From Henningerozyma blattae CBS 6284 (Eukaryota > Ascomycota > Saccharomycetes > Saccharomycetales > Saccharomycetaceae), in NCBI RefSeq assembly GCF_000315915.1, contig NC_020188.1, positions 17,501-81,500 on the forward strand: 64,000 nucleotides of DNA, written 5' to 3'. Both the position numbers and the translations under genes were made by a program. This document shows positions 12,501 through 26,278 of the stretch, one piece after another. How positions within the stretch are numbered: the first letter of the stretch is position 1; the number at the start of each line of letters is the position of its first letter. Below the pieces are notes generated by a model that was not told the origin of the DNA, did not search any database, and worked only from the letters and a program-made list of their open reading frames with translations.

Positions 12501-13768
12501 ACTGTAGTCATCCATAAATGTGTATGCTATCACTTTCGTACGAGATATGAACAAGAAGAAGAAAAGCTTAAAAATATGGTTTAATTTGCCTTCAATCATG
12601 ATCCTTGTGAATAATGTGGTTGAAGACTCAGAAAATTAAACAGTCATGACTACTCAACGGTTATCAGCATGTCAGCGTTTTGAATATATGTACATTACTG
12701 GTAATAAATTATCTTATTACAGATAAAAATGATAAAAACTAGGTGAGTTATTAAATGCTACTAGAAACCTACGAAAGCTACCACCATTACAGTACAGAAT
12801 AACGTACGAATCCGTGGTAAACTAGACAAATAACCATGAGACACGGTCTTCAAATTAAATAATACAAACCTTCTTTTAATCTCTGATTCTTAGCTTTTTA
12901 TCCATTTTTAAGGAAATATTTTCCTTTTCATTCTGAAACTGCAAACTTTATATATATCTTAATGAGATGACTTGCAGAAAGAGGTAAAATTCGTCGATGC
13001 CTGCTTGAATCGAATCAAGTAATACCGTTAAAATTTCTTTATTATTCCAAAGGAATTGGGGTGAGTGTAAGAAACACCAGGAGGCATTGAAGGAATTTGA
13101 ATACTGTTTAAGGACTCTCCGGCGTAGCCCTGGTGGTTATTAAAAAAATGATATTCGGTTTTAATCTCGGCCGAAGAAGAAATTATAGTAAATATTTTAG
13201 TAGTAACTTCCGCTAAGAAATCTGGTAGGATGCATATTTGTACAGAAACGTAATATGGGTAAAGTAATCATTCATCCACCACCTTTGTAAGAAATTTTGC
13301 ATTTGAATTAGAATAAGGCTATGTATGTATGGCTAGGTAACATACCTTTCATATTTTTGCTGTATACGGTGAGGGATGACGCCAAACTCAATAGTCACTG
13401 CCTTCATTAATACTTCTTTAGGAATAGTGATATCCAACATGCATCATAACTAATCAAGATGTACTGATAACTCTAGTAAATAAGCCAACAGCCCTGGCGA
13501 AAATCTCGAATTAGATAAAAAAAGAGAAAAGAAAAAGCAAAACATTGAAGTTTGATTGAATTTTTGGAAGCTACCTATTTTTTTTAAAGTTCATGAATGT
13601 AAATATTTGGAGATGGATTGAGTATATAATAGCATTAAAATATTCTAAAAAACCAGAATTCTCACAATGTCTAGAATGTAACAACAACAGCAACGACTCT
13701 TCCGATACAAGGCAAGCCAGCAGTCTACAGATAGTACGGGAATTATCAAACATCCAACTATTAGTACA
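9584..13768. other. Long intergenic region 5' of the yapsin gene
   Basis: About 4.2 kb. It contains copy 2 of the duplicated block (about 10480-11250). Short ORFs (such as 9629-9829, 9896-10078, 10120-10338, 10335-10574, 12301-12483, 13571-13753) have no recognisable motif and overlap each other on opposite strands. I see no RNA gene. Part of it must serve as the yapsin promoter. Confidence 0.5.
10480..11250. repeat. Duplicated non-coding block, copy 2
   Basis: Partner of about 4790-5580, same orientation, diverged by substitutions and small indels. It lies about 0.9 kb 5' of the BMT pseudogene, while copy 1 lies about 0.43 kb 5' of the intact gene. Extra DNA has therefore accumulated, or been lost, next to one of them. 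Confidence 0.7.
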
Positions 13769-15592
13769 ATGAAAAAAGAATCCTTTATCACACTACCTTA
13801 CCTATTATCAACCGTAGCATGTTTTGAGAATAATGACGCTTTCCAGGATAAAGTATTAAGATTAGATATAAATAAATTTTACGGGGATTCTAAATTCAAT
13901 TTAGGCTCCGAAATTGATGAAGATATTTCCACACCTTCTGCCAGATTAGTTAAGAGAGAGGATGGTCATGAAATCATTGAAATACAAAACCAACAAGCTT
14001 TTTATTCGGTAGATTTAATGCTTGGAACACCACCTCAAAAAGTTACTGTGCTTGTCGATACCGGTTCTTCCGATTTGTGGGTTACTGGAAACAACAATCC
14101 ATATTGTATCGATGGAACCAGTTCCAAAGCTGTGTCTTCTAATATAGAAGATGATAGTCAAACTAAAAATCCTATTTCAAAAGTTGTAGGAACTACTATT
14201 AATAAGATTAGAAAATATTTTTCTCATAATCTACCAGACTTATCTTTCCTAGAAGATTCGGGAAGTGGGAAATATAATTCTTCTCAACTTAAAGATGTTA
14301 CACCTCAAGACGCGCATATCGATTGTTCAACTTACGGTACTTTTGATCCATCTAAATCATCAACTTTTGTTTCAAACGATACAAATTTTATGATTAGATA
14401 TGGTGACCGTACATTTGCATCTGGTACTTGGGGCCGTGACTCAATTGAGTTTTCCGATCATTTGAATTTGACTGACTTTTCCTTTGGTGTGGCTGATCTT
14501 ACAAATTCAACAATAAGCGTTTTAGGTATGGGTTTACCAAGATTGGAAGTTACATATTCGGGCTTGTCGTTGGATAGATCACCATATACTTACGCAAATT
14601 TCCCAATGGCTTTAAAACAATCTGGTTTAATTGATCGTATGGTGTATTCTTTGTATTTAAATAAAGCTGGTGCAAGTACTGGTTCTGTTCTATTCGGGGC
14701 TGTTGATCATTCCAAATACCATGGTTCGTTGAATACTATTCCTTTAATTAGTTTATCTGGATCTGGTATTCCAATTGCATTTAATGTGGCTTTACAAGGT
14801 CTTGGCATGTCAAGTGATTCTCAGGGAACTCAAACATTTTTGTCCACACCTCTTCCTGCTTTATTAGATTCAGGTACTACTATGACTTATTTACCAGATG
14901 CGTTGGTTGCTACGGTAGCAAGTACGTTGGGTGCATCATTTGATGAAGCTCAAGGATTGTATCTTTTAGACTGTCCATCAGGTTCTGATGATAGGGAATT
15001 CAATTTTGATTTTGGAGGATTTCAAATTTCAGTACCTTTATCAAATTTTATTTTAGAAGCTCTACCTGATGTTTGTGTACTTACACTCTTTGAAAGTCAT
15101 GCTGAACGTGCCATACTTGGTGATTCTTTTTTAACAGAAGCTTATGTTGTTTATGATTTAGAAAATCTTGAAATTTCAATGGCACAAGCAAGGTATGATG
15201 ATGATAATGACAGCGATATTGAAAAATACAATGCCGATAACAAGGTCTTACTTGAAGTGGTAACCTCCAATATTCCAAGTGCTAATCAAGCTCCAGGGTA
15301 TTCCTCCACATTAATCAATAGATCCACCATTCAGCCAAGTGGAAATATGTATGCCGTATCTAACGCTACAGCAACAGGAGGGCCTAGTGCTGGAAATGCT
15401 ACCCAATCATCGACTTACTCCAATGTTGCAACGACAAATGATGTGAGTAGCACATCTTCTATCCAGTCACAAGCCACGGCCACTACAGGGTCAACAAGTT
15501 CAACCAGCCGCAGTCGTGGGTTGGCTAATAATCTTGTCCCAAATTGCTATACCATAGCAACTGCTTTCAATCTATTATTATTACTTTTATAA
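13769..15592 (+). CDS. Yapsin-type GPI-anchored aspartyl protease
   Basis: A 607-residue pepsin-family (A1) protease. An N-terminal hydrophobic stretch suits a signal peptide. A Lys-Arg at 62-63 is a likely Kex2 or autocatalytic pro-site. The first catalytic motif VDTGSSDLWV has Asp97 and the second LLDSGTTMTYLPD has Asp367. Cys113 and Cys186 bracket a long insertion loop, as in yapsins where the loop is cut to give two chains. The catalytic domain ends near residue 490, followed by a Ser/Thr/Asn-rich stalk and a C-terminal hydrophobic tail of leucines, as expected for GPI attachment. Yapsins shed or process wall and secreted proteins at basic residues. The family is multigene in C. glabrata and S. 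cerevisiae (YPS1, MKC7, YPS3), so I do not assign one orthologue. Confidence 0.92.
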   Translation: MKKESFITLPYLLSTVACFENNDAFQDKVLRLDINKFYGDSKFNLGSEIDEDISTPSARLVKREDGHEIIEIQNQQAFYSVDLMLGTPPQKVTVLVDTGSSDLWVTGNNNPYCIDGTSSKAVSSNIEDDSQTKNPISKVVGTTINKIRKYFSHNLPDLSFLEDSGSGKYNSSQLKDVTPQDAHIDCSTYGTFDPSKSSTFVSNDTNFMIRYGDRTFASGTWGRDSIEFSDHLNLTDFSFGVADLTNSTISVLGMGLPRLEVTYSGLSLDRSPYTYANFPMALKQSGLIDRMVYSLYLNKAGASTGSVLFGAVDHSKYHGSLNTIPLISLSGSGIPIAFNVALQGLGMSSDSQGTQTFLSTPLPALLDSGTTMTYLPDALVATVASTLGASFDEAQGLYLLDCPSGSDDREFNFDFGGFQISVPLSNFILEALPDVCVLTLFESHAERAILGDSFLTEAYVVYDLENLEISMAQARYDDDNDSDIEKYNADNKVLLEVVTSNIPSANQAPGYSSTLINRSTIQPSGNMYAVSNATATGGPSAGNATQSSTYSNVATTNDVSSTSSIQSQATATTGSTSSTSRSRGLANNLVPNCYTIATAFNLLLLLL

Positions 15593-17280
15593 GCAAAGTA
15601 TTTTACTATGTTTTTATATCATATTCAATTATAGTATACTAAATACCCCTACATAAATATATGCATTCTTGTACGAAAATGAAATACATATTTATTAATT
15701 TCTTTGCTTAAAGGTGTTCATAATTATTTCTCAAAAATAATTAAGAGCAGTTAATAAAACTTAGAAAAACTTAAAATATAAATGTCCTCCTACAGCTGTT
15801 CTACACTGGAGAAAAGTTATTGTACGTCTTAAATTTGTAAAACGGTTAAAAACACGATATGTTGCGTTTCCTTTAAAAATTAAGATAGTTGAAGGATATT
15901 ACTTCCAATGGAGTAAAAAAAGTGCTGACTTCAGCTTATATTGCTCTTCTAAAATTTTCAGTTTTACTGTAATGAAAATTAAGACAGTACTGCTCTAAGT
16001 GCTCCAACTACAATTCTTTAATATGTTAGCCTATTTCAATAAATCTTATATTGTCCATTATTTAATTGTTCAAAATTAGTAATTTAATAATTTAACAATA
16101 TTTTTGTAAATCTTCTGCTTGATATTCTATTCTGTCTCAATTTTTATGGTGCAAAAAGATGTACACTATGTGAGTATTATTGAATACATCGTAATTTGCT
16201 AAATATTAAGGTGATATCATATACTATTTAATAGTAAGATTATTCTCTTTTAGCTGTAGCAATGTTCATTAGGTATTGAGAAATAATTTATAAAAGAAAA
16301 TTTTTTCAAGATTGGAACATTTCATGCAAATTGAAAATTAAAGCATTATTTTAAATAATTAATATTTTTATATAGCAAAATTATACGTGTCTATTCTTAA
16401 TAAAATTACTAATATAAAAATTAGCACAATTCTCAAAGAAAGCTTAAGTAAAAAAAATCCATAAAAGTATATCATTAGAATAGTTTATTCACACTTAATA
16501 TCCCACCATGCTGTGAAAATCTGATGAACAACTTTTTATTTAATTGCTAACTATGTTATAGTCAATTCAGGTACTGTTAGCACACTTTCATTCATTAGAT
16601 TGATAAGCTAATGTATTCTCAAACATAAGTATTTTTTGGATCGAACCATTATTTTCAGTTAGTAAAGTCAGGAGCGTCTTTCCTTGTCAATTGATTCTAC
16701 ACAATTTAGAGTAAATGTAATTCAATATCTTTGAGCCTGCCTTTTCATTTCAATTGAGTAAACAAACTTATAATACTTGTATATTAATGGTCCTCAGTAG
16801 TTCAATAGTTATTATTTCAGTTTCTAATAATACATCCTTCATCTTATTAGTATCAACACTTTGTTTCTAAAAATAAGTCACTGCTTCCTAATTCGAAAGA
16901 AACTCAGCATTAAGCCTTTCCTGTTTAGATCACATTCTTGGTTTATACGGGAATGTCTGTGGAGCAAATGACGGATTTAGAAATCTGACATTTAATACTA
17001 CTAAGAAATAATCTCGCGCTGGTTACTGATTTAAAATCTGACTCTATGTAAAAAAATGCAATGGATGGTTATTAAGGCGGCTAGTGTTTACTACCTTTAA
17101 AAGAGCAAGCAATAAATTAAAACAATTAAGCATTTCGCCATATATAAAGAGCTGTATGCTTCTATTATCATAATGCCATGTTTAAGGTGGAAGAAATAAT
17201 CAAGAAAACATACTCTTCTTTCTGTCATTTACATTAGAGCAATCTAGCCTAAAGTTACCAAAAAACAAAAATTATATAAA
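15593..17280. other. Intergenic, promoter of the PIR gene at its right end
   Basis: About 1.7 kb of AT-rich DNA without an ORF of note. The last 150 bp hold a TATA box and an A-rich leader in front of the PIR ATG. Confidence 0.55.
17141..17148 (+). promoter_or_regulatory. TATA box of the PIR gene
   Basis: TATATAAA, about 130 bp upstream of the ATG at 17281. It is followed by an A-rich leader just before the start codon. Strong TATA boxes are usual for highly expressed wall-protein genes. Confidence 0.6.
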
Positions 17281-18252
17281 ATGCAATACAAACAAACATT
17301 ATCTGTTGCTGCACTAGCTTCAACTGCCTTAGCTGCTTACAAACCAAACGAACCATGGTCTACTTTAACGCCAACTGCAACTTATTCGAATGCATTAACT
17401 GATTATACTGGTTCTTTTGGTATTGCAGTTGTTCCATTAGCAACAACTGCATCCTCTTCAGATGCCAAGGCTAAGAGAGATGCTGTTTCCCAAATTGGAG
17501 ATGGCCAAATCCAAGCTGCTACTACTACCGCTTCCACCATTGCTCCAAAGAAAAGCACAGCTGCTGCTGTCTCTCAAATTGGTGATGGCCAAATCCAAGC
17601 CACTACCAAGACTGAAGCTCCAAAGAAAAGCACAGCCGCTGCTGTCTCTCAAATTGGTGATGGCCAAATTCAAGCCACTACTAACACCGTTTTAACAAAA
17701 GAAAGTGCTGCTGCAGTTTCCCAAATTGGCGATGGTCAAATTCAAGCTACTACTAAAGCTCAAGCTCCAAAAAGCACAGCTGCTGCCGTGTCTCAAATAG
17801 GCGATGGACAAATTCAAGCTACCACAAGAAAAACTACTACCTTAGACGGCAAAACCTTCACACCTTCTGTTACTGAAGATGGCTCTAAAACTGCCTCTAC
17901 TTCTTCAGCTCAAAGCTCTCCAGCTGATGAAGATTCCTTCTTCCAAGCTGAAGCTTGTAAGAACAATGGTACATTATCTATGACTTTAAAAAATGGTATT
18001 TTAACTGATATTAAAGGCAGAGTTGGTTCTATTGTAGCTAACAGACAATTCCAATTTGATGGTCCACCACCACAAGCTGGTGCTATTTATGCTGCCGGTT
18101 GGTCTATTACCCCAGAAGGTAACTTAGCTATTGGTTCTAATGATGTCTTCTACCAATGTTTATCTGGTAATTTCTACAATTTATATGATGAAAGTCAAGG
18201 CAAACAATGTCAAAAAGTTTATTTACAAGCTATTGAATTAGTGAACTGTTAA
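17281..18252 (+). CDS. PIR cell-wall protein with five internal repeats
   Basis: 323 residues. The signal peptide ends near residue 19 (ALAA). A Kex2 site Lys65-Arg66 is followed by five copies of the PIR repeat core [10 protein letters not shown], spaced about 20-25 residues apart and each preceded by an Ala-rich spacer. The Gln in the core (DGQIQ) is the residue known to form an alkali-labile ester with beta-1,3-glucan. The C-terminal domain carries the four-cysteine pattern of the family (AC near the start of the domain, then YQC, KQC and a final VNC). No GPI signal is present. S. cerevisiae homologues are PIR1, HSP150, PIR3 and CIS3. I cannot choose between them. Confidence 0.95.
   Translation: MQYKQTLSVAALASTALAAYKPNEPWSTLTPTATYSNALTDYTGSFGIAVVPLATTASSSDAKAKRDAVSQIGDGQIQAATTTASTIAPKKSTAAAVSQIGDGQIQATTKTEAPKKSTAAAVSQIGDGQIQATTNTVLTKESAAAVSQIGDGQIQATTKAQAPKSTAAAVSQIGDGQIQATTRKTTTLDGKTFTPSVTEDGSKTASTSSAQSSPADEDSFFQAEACKNNGTLSMTLKNGILTDIKGRVGSIVANRQFQFDGPPPQAGAIYAAGWSITPEGNLAIGSNDVFYQCLSGNFYNLYDESQGKQCQKVYLQAIELVNC
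17491..17825 (+). repeat. In-frame tandem repeats of the PIR gene
   Basis: Five imperfect repeats encode [10 protein letters not shown]. Repeats 2 and 3 are close to identical at DNA level, while repeats 1, 4 and 5 use different synonymous codons. The array can change number by recombination, which is a known source of length variation in PIR genes. Confidence 0.85.
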
Positions 18253-18812
18253 ATTTGATCCTATTAGCTTTTTGCATTTTCTCCTAATTTTAATTTTTGT
18301 TTTCCCTGCTGCATTCAAATTTTAATTCATGTCTTTTATGATCTTATTCACTTTTTCCTTATTTCAATAAACATTTATATTCTATATCATTTGGATAATG
18401 TAGTAACATTATTTGCCTTTAATTTATATACTTTGTAACATAATTCTAACCAATAGATTCTCATATTTACAGATCCTATTTTGCCATTTCAAATTATTGT
18501 GTGTATTTTTTACAAAACTTTTCAATAACTCCACTTCGTATATTAACGTAGTTATAATATTGAACTCAGAGAAAACCTTAATTTGAGTTTCATAGAGCCA
18601 CAATTCTTAACAAATTTTACTCAAGTTACATGTTCATGATTATAATAGACCAGTTAGATTGGAATTGTAAACATAATTATTCTTTTCTTTAATCTTACGT
18701 AATCCATTTTCTACTTAATCCAGTGATTTTGCCTCACAAACTTTTTTTGATTTCACATACACAACTCGGCTTTATTTAGAGATTCCATAATTAGTTTCTG
18801 CCAATAATATTA
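18253..18812. other. Convergent intergenic region PIR / OYE
   Basis: About 560 bp between two convergent genes. AT-rich, with several TATATA and poly-T elements that can serve as yeast 3'-end signals. No gene seen. Confidence 0.5.
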
Positions 18813-21981
<3,169 letters not shown>

Positions 21982-23097
21982 ATGAAATTCGATACCTCCG
22001 TTTTATTAGGTTTAGCCTCCTTATTAGCTGGGATCTCCCAAGCCGCCGATGATGAATCTCAAGGTTCTAACAGATTGGAATTCTCCAACATCGGTTACAC
22101 TGGTTACTACGAAGATGTTCAAGAATTGAAACATATCTGGCAAGAAAAGAAATGTTTGTGTAAAAGATCCAGAGAAGCTTGGTTCCATGGTACTAACGCT
22201 CCTTTATCTGAATACTTGAGTATTCAAGTCCGTGGTCCTGTCGCTTTGAAACAATTCGGATATTACCATGCTGATTACTTTGCCATTGGTGATCCTTACT
22301 CTAACTCTACTAGTTGGACTCGTGGTGGTTACTATAACTCTGTTTCAGGTCTTGCTGAAAACGTCACTTTCTTAAATAATTATGGTGCTCAATCTCCATG
22401 TTTGGGTGGTGCTTTAGCTTACACTGAAGATGATGGTATGGCTAACTCTGAAATCGCTCACACTTTGAAAGGTGACAACTTGATACCATCTGGTAGAGAA
22501 TATTCCATCTACTCCAACAAATTGTGTCCTCACTCGGGTGTCAAGAATGGTTGCGGTGTTTATAGACATGGTATCCCAGCCTACTACGGTTTCTACGGTA
22601 AGACTAAGATGTTCTTATTTGAATTTGAAATGCCACACGATTCAAGACCAAACATGACTGCTATCCCATACTACGATTTACCAGCTATCAGTTTATTAAA
22701 CGATCGTATCCCAAGAACTTCTTTGAACCCAACTAACGAATTATGTAATTGTGTTACTGGTGGTTGTGGTGTCTACAACGTCTTTGAAGCTAAGAACGGT
22801 ACCGAAAACAATCACTTATACAGTACATTATTCACAAACCAAGTTGGTGGTCAATTAGCTACTGGTTTCGTTTCTGATGGTTGGATTGAAAGAACTGATG
22901 GTGTCATGAGAGGTGGTGTTATCATGGACTCCGCTGGTAACATTGTTACTTTCATGAACAACAACACTATTTTCGATGCTTCTATAAGTGCTTCTGATGT
23001 TGAGTCCTTCTTATCTCAAATCCCACAAGATCAAAGTATCTCTACTCAAATAGCCGCTGCTGTTCCAGTTTCTTCCACGAAGACTAAGAAGAAATAG
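21982..23097 (+). CDS. TOH1: Cell-wall protein of the TOS1/TOH1 (DUF2401) family
   Basis: 371 residues with a signal peptide ending near residue 21 (ISQAA). The rest matches my recollection of S. cerevisiae YJL171C/TOH1: the AWFHGTNAPLSEYLSIQVRG segment, YRHGIPAYYGFYG, KMFLFEFEMP and the cysteine-rich LCNCVTGGCGVYNVFE segment. The DUF2401 family comprises covalently or tightly wall-bound proteins, some related to glucan-active enzymes. Catalysis is not established here. N-glycosylation sequons are frequent. The C-terminus ends in a basic TKTKKK tail without the hydrophobic GPI signal. Codon choice is visibly biased towards codons of highly expressed yeast genes (GGT, GCT, TTG, TTC), so expression is probably high. 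Confidence 0.85.
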   Translation: MKFDTSVLLGLASLLAGISQAADDESQGSNRLEFSNIGYTGYYEDVQELKHIWQEKKCLCKRSREAWFHGTNAPLSEYLSIQVRGPVALKQFGYYHADYFAIGDPYSNSTSWTRGGYYNSVSGLAENVTFLNNYGAQSPCLGGALAYTEDDGMANSEIAHTLKGDNLIPSGREYSIYSNKLCPHSGVKNGCGVYRHGIPAYYGFYGKTKMFLFEFEMPHDSRPNMTAIPYYDLPAISLLNDRIPRTSLNPTNELCNCVTGGCGVYNVFEAKNGTENNHLYSTLFTNQVGGQLATGFVSDGWIERTDGVMRGGVIMDSAGNIVTFMNNNTIFDASISASDVESFLSQIPQDQSISTQIAAAVPVSSTKTKKK

Positions 23098-23847
23098 ATA
23101 TCTTAATTCGATTGGACTAATTTAAAAATAAAATCAAAAACAATTGATATCGATTACATTCTTCATTTTCTGTATTAGCTCTTCTCTTTTAACAAAAATA
23201 TTTTAATCTACCAAAAAAAAAAAAATGAACCAACTCCAATTGTGAAACATTTAAAAAATCCCTCAAAAAAAAACATCATTATTAGTATTAATTCACTTTT
23301 TAATAACATAATAATTACATGTATTTGTAAATATATGTGGTCTTTATTTAAAAGAATACCTAACCAAAATATAAGCGTTTAATTTTTCTTTCATATCCTT
23401 TCCCTTTTTTCATTCTTTATTTTTTTATTTATATATTTTATGTCTATTTTTTTTCTCTCCCAATAACTACTCGATATATAGATTAATGTGTTGTTACTAA
23501 CTACTAACTATAATGATTTTTTTTTCGAAACGAAAATAGTTACATAAAACATATTTAGAAAAACTATTTTTAATTTATAATTTATAATACTTATTAATCC
23601 TTATATAATTGAAATGTAATTTTGTTCTGCAAATATTTACATAAAAATAACCTGAATATAGTAAATTTGAATATCAAAAAAAAATTCTTTTGTTTTCATT
23701 TATATGAGTATGAGTATTTTTTGAGTTTATGATTTTTTTATCTTTAGCCAATTTACTCAAATAAATGAAAATTGTAAGAATACTACCAAAATATAATAAA
23801 AACAAAACAAAAAAATATAAATAATTGACAATATATAATGCCATTGT
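23098..23847. other. Intergenic, no gene seen
   Basis: About 750 bp of very AT-rich DNA with poly-A/poly-T runs, downstream of the TOH1-like gene. No ORF or RNA gene was recognised. Confidence 0.5.
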
Positions 23848-24123
23848 TGAAAATGAATGTTAATAAATATAATAGGTCTTTATGCGTAAACAAGTAATAA
23901 TTACTAGTTTAGGAATAATATAAGAGTATAATGTACAAATAATAATACTAATAAAATCCCAATTAGGTAATTCATGTGTCATAAGATTAACTATTGAAGT
24001 AAATGATGTGTCATAATATTATATATCTAATTATAAGTTTGTATTTCTTATATTTATTTTTATATATTATTCCTACTTAGAAGGGTAGGAGGTTTCTATA
24101 ATATAACTTTACTAGTAACAACA
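23848..24123 (-). mobile_element. Solo LTR, copy C, with internal deletion
   Basis: Reverse complement of copy B (834-1232) with only scattered differences over the shared part. On the minus strand it starts TGTTGTTACTAG (at 24123) and ends TTTTCA. About 115 bp present in copy B is missing here at a TTATAA direct repeat, consistent with a slippage or recombination deletion. The 57 bp outside its start (24124-24181) are also shared with copy B. No internal retrotransposon genes remain. Confidence 0.72.
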
Positions 24124-24283
24124 GAATTATTCTCTAAATAATGTCGGACTCTAATATTAATACAACTTATACTTCCGATAAGCCATATTATTTCAAATGG
24201 AAAATAGAAAGAGATAAACGCGTCAAAATATTAATAGGAATTTGTATCTGACTGTAAGACATTAGAATCTTTTGTATTATTAT

Positions 24284-24691
24284 TGTTGTCAGTCATAATT
24301 TAAGAACTAATTATTTTTTAGTAAGTATTTAAAAATATAAAGACCTCCTACCTTTTTGAGTAGGAATGAAAATCATGTAAAATAAATAATATACAAAAAT
24401 TTGGTGTCAAATAAAAGGTTGGCAATTTATACAATTGTTTTTGGATAAGAGAAGTTAATTCATATATAGGTGAAAATTTTTCATCTAATTAACCCCAAAA
24501 GTGTTGTATGTCTCTCATGCTTAGTATATCCCGTAGTAGTTACATTACGTACTCCATTTGACGACAACGAATTATCCAATTGGGCTTTTTATTAGCAACG
24601 TATAATCACGTTATACTCTTTTATCCTGGAATACTGTATCCACTGCTTTATGTATAGAGACCATAAATATTTATCAATAAATTTATTTTCA
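24284..24691 (+). mobile_element. Solo LTR, copy D, diverged (about 408 bp)
   Basis: Starts TGTTGTC and ends ATTTATTTTCA, the same termini as copy B. It keeps the AGACCTCCTACC...GAGTAGGAAT palindrome (about 24342-24368), the ATTATCCAATTGGGCTTTTTATTAG segment and the terminal ACCATAAATATTTATCAATAA region. It is clearly more diverged than copies B and C, so it is an older insertion. It lies head to head with copy C, 160 bp away. Confidence 0.68.
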
Positions 24692-26278
24692 GCACTTGTA
24701 ATTAGAGCTCAAAACAATTAAGTTGATATATTAATAACTTGATAAATGAATAGTATAATAACTCTTATAAATGATTTAAGCGCTGGATATCTATGGTATT
24801 TATATATAATGTATTAAAAAAAATAGAAGAATATAACCTATGAAATAATAATTATGAAAAGTTCAATTCAGAACTTCTCAGGTGCCATAGGCAAAGAATC
24901 TACTCTTATATTATCCATTTCTTTTTTATTGTTATTTAAGACTGTTTAATTTTTTTTTTTTAACTATAATACAATATTATTCCCAATATTAAGACGATAT
25001 GTAACAGTAATATTGCGACTTTTGTTGTTGAATTCTGAGCAAATAGGAATGAAATTAATTTTCTATTATTGGGGCAAGTTATTTTTTGTTTAATCAAGCT
25101 CGATAGTTTTTTTATACGAAATTTTTCTTTTTACTTTATATCATATAAATATTTGAATAACAGTCGCATACTGTACATTTTTAACGTATAAGACCTGGAA
25201 TGGATTAGAAATAGTCTTTGTAGTGTTTCTCCTCTTAGAAGTGTTTTATTTTTGGCTATATATATTTAGTATCTCTTTTGGTGGAATAACCATAAAGTTT
25301 TTCGAAAAGAAGCTCAATGTTTCATTTCTAGCCACTTTTATCAATAAAATTCTCTTGGAATAAAATTTTCTTCCACTCTTCATTTTATTGGAGAGCTATT
25401 AATTTTCTTGATTTCTAATACATGAGTATCGAATTTAGCTGATATTTCAATTTTAGTAAATTCCTTTTTACAATTTAGAGTATGATGATCAAATAATTTG
25501 AACAAATTGATTCGGTTAATAAAAATTTCTTAGGGACATGCTAGTGAGATATCCTTAATGAAAGCCCAAAAAAAAAACATTAATGAAGGAAGGAACTACC
25601 TTTAAGAATAATTTCATTTTTTTGATACAATTAAATAATGCTCACCAAAAGATCACTTTTAGAAATATAAATTGCAATATATGATATTTTCACCAAGTAT
25701 TTATATATTCTCGTAGGGCTTGTATTTTGCTATATTACTCTACATGTTTGAGACAAGTCAATTCTTGAGTGTATAATATAATAAAAAAAAGTAGTTTAAC
25801 GTGGGAAACCAAAGTCAAAATAATATCGTGATCCCTAATAACATGATTTACTTTGGTAAATGTAAATCCCTTTGTCAAACGATCCACGGAGTCTTGGTTA
25901 AAAAAGATAATCAATCAACATATATATATTTATTAGGGTGAAGAGTGAAGAGTTAAGTAGTTTAAATCTATAATTTTAGTTTATATTTATCAAGTAAGGA
26001 GTGAATATATGTTTGTGTTTTTTTGAAGTTGAATGTATAAGTATAAAATTAAGGTGAATAATCATGCATAGATGTATAAATCAGGTATATATAATTGCAA
26101 CCACGAGTGCCAAAGCAAGGCGCTGTGCAAGGTGTTAAGCGAAGTAAGGTACTTGTTGAATTTCTACTTCTATTGAGATGAGGAGAAATTGACAAATACA
26201 TTTACGAGAAGTACACCACTGGAAGTACATTTACGTGAAACACATGACTGGACTTAGTACTTCTCATGGTGTAGAGTT
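24692..26278. other. Intergenic at the break between accessory and conserved DNA
   Basis: About 1.6 kb of AT-rich DNA downstream of PSD1. The last 200 bp (26090-26278) are less AT-rich and carry short imperfect repeats (AAGTACA(C/T) and ATTTACG(A/T)GAA types). No gene recognised. Confidence 0.5.

Noticed and set aside
16625..16650. Possible tRNA B box GGTTCGATCC on the minus strand
   Set aside because: The T stem does not pair beyond the G-C next to the loop, and no A box or acceptor stem is visible.
26090..26278. Less AT-rich stretch with short repeats 3' of PSD1 considered as a tRNA or small RNA
   Set aside because: No tRNA-like fold could be drawn; only short imperfect repeats are visible.
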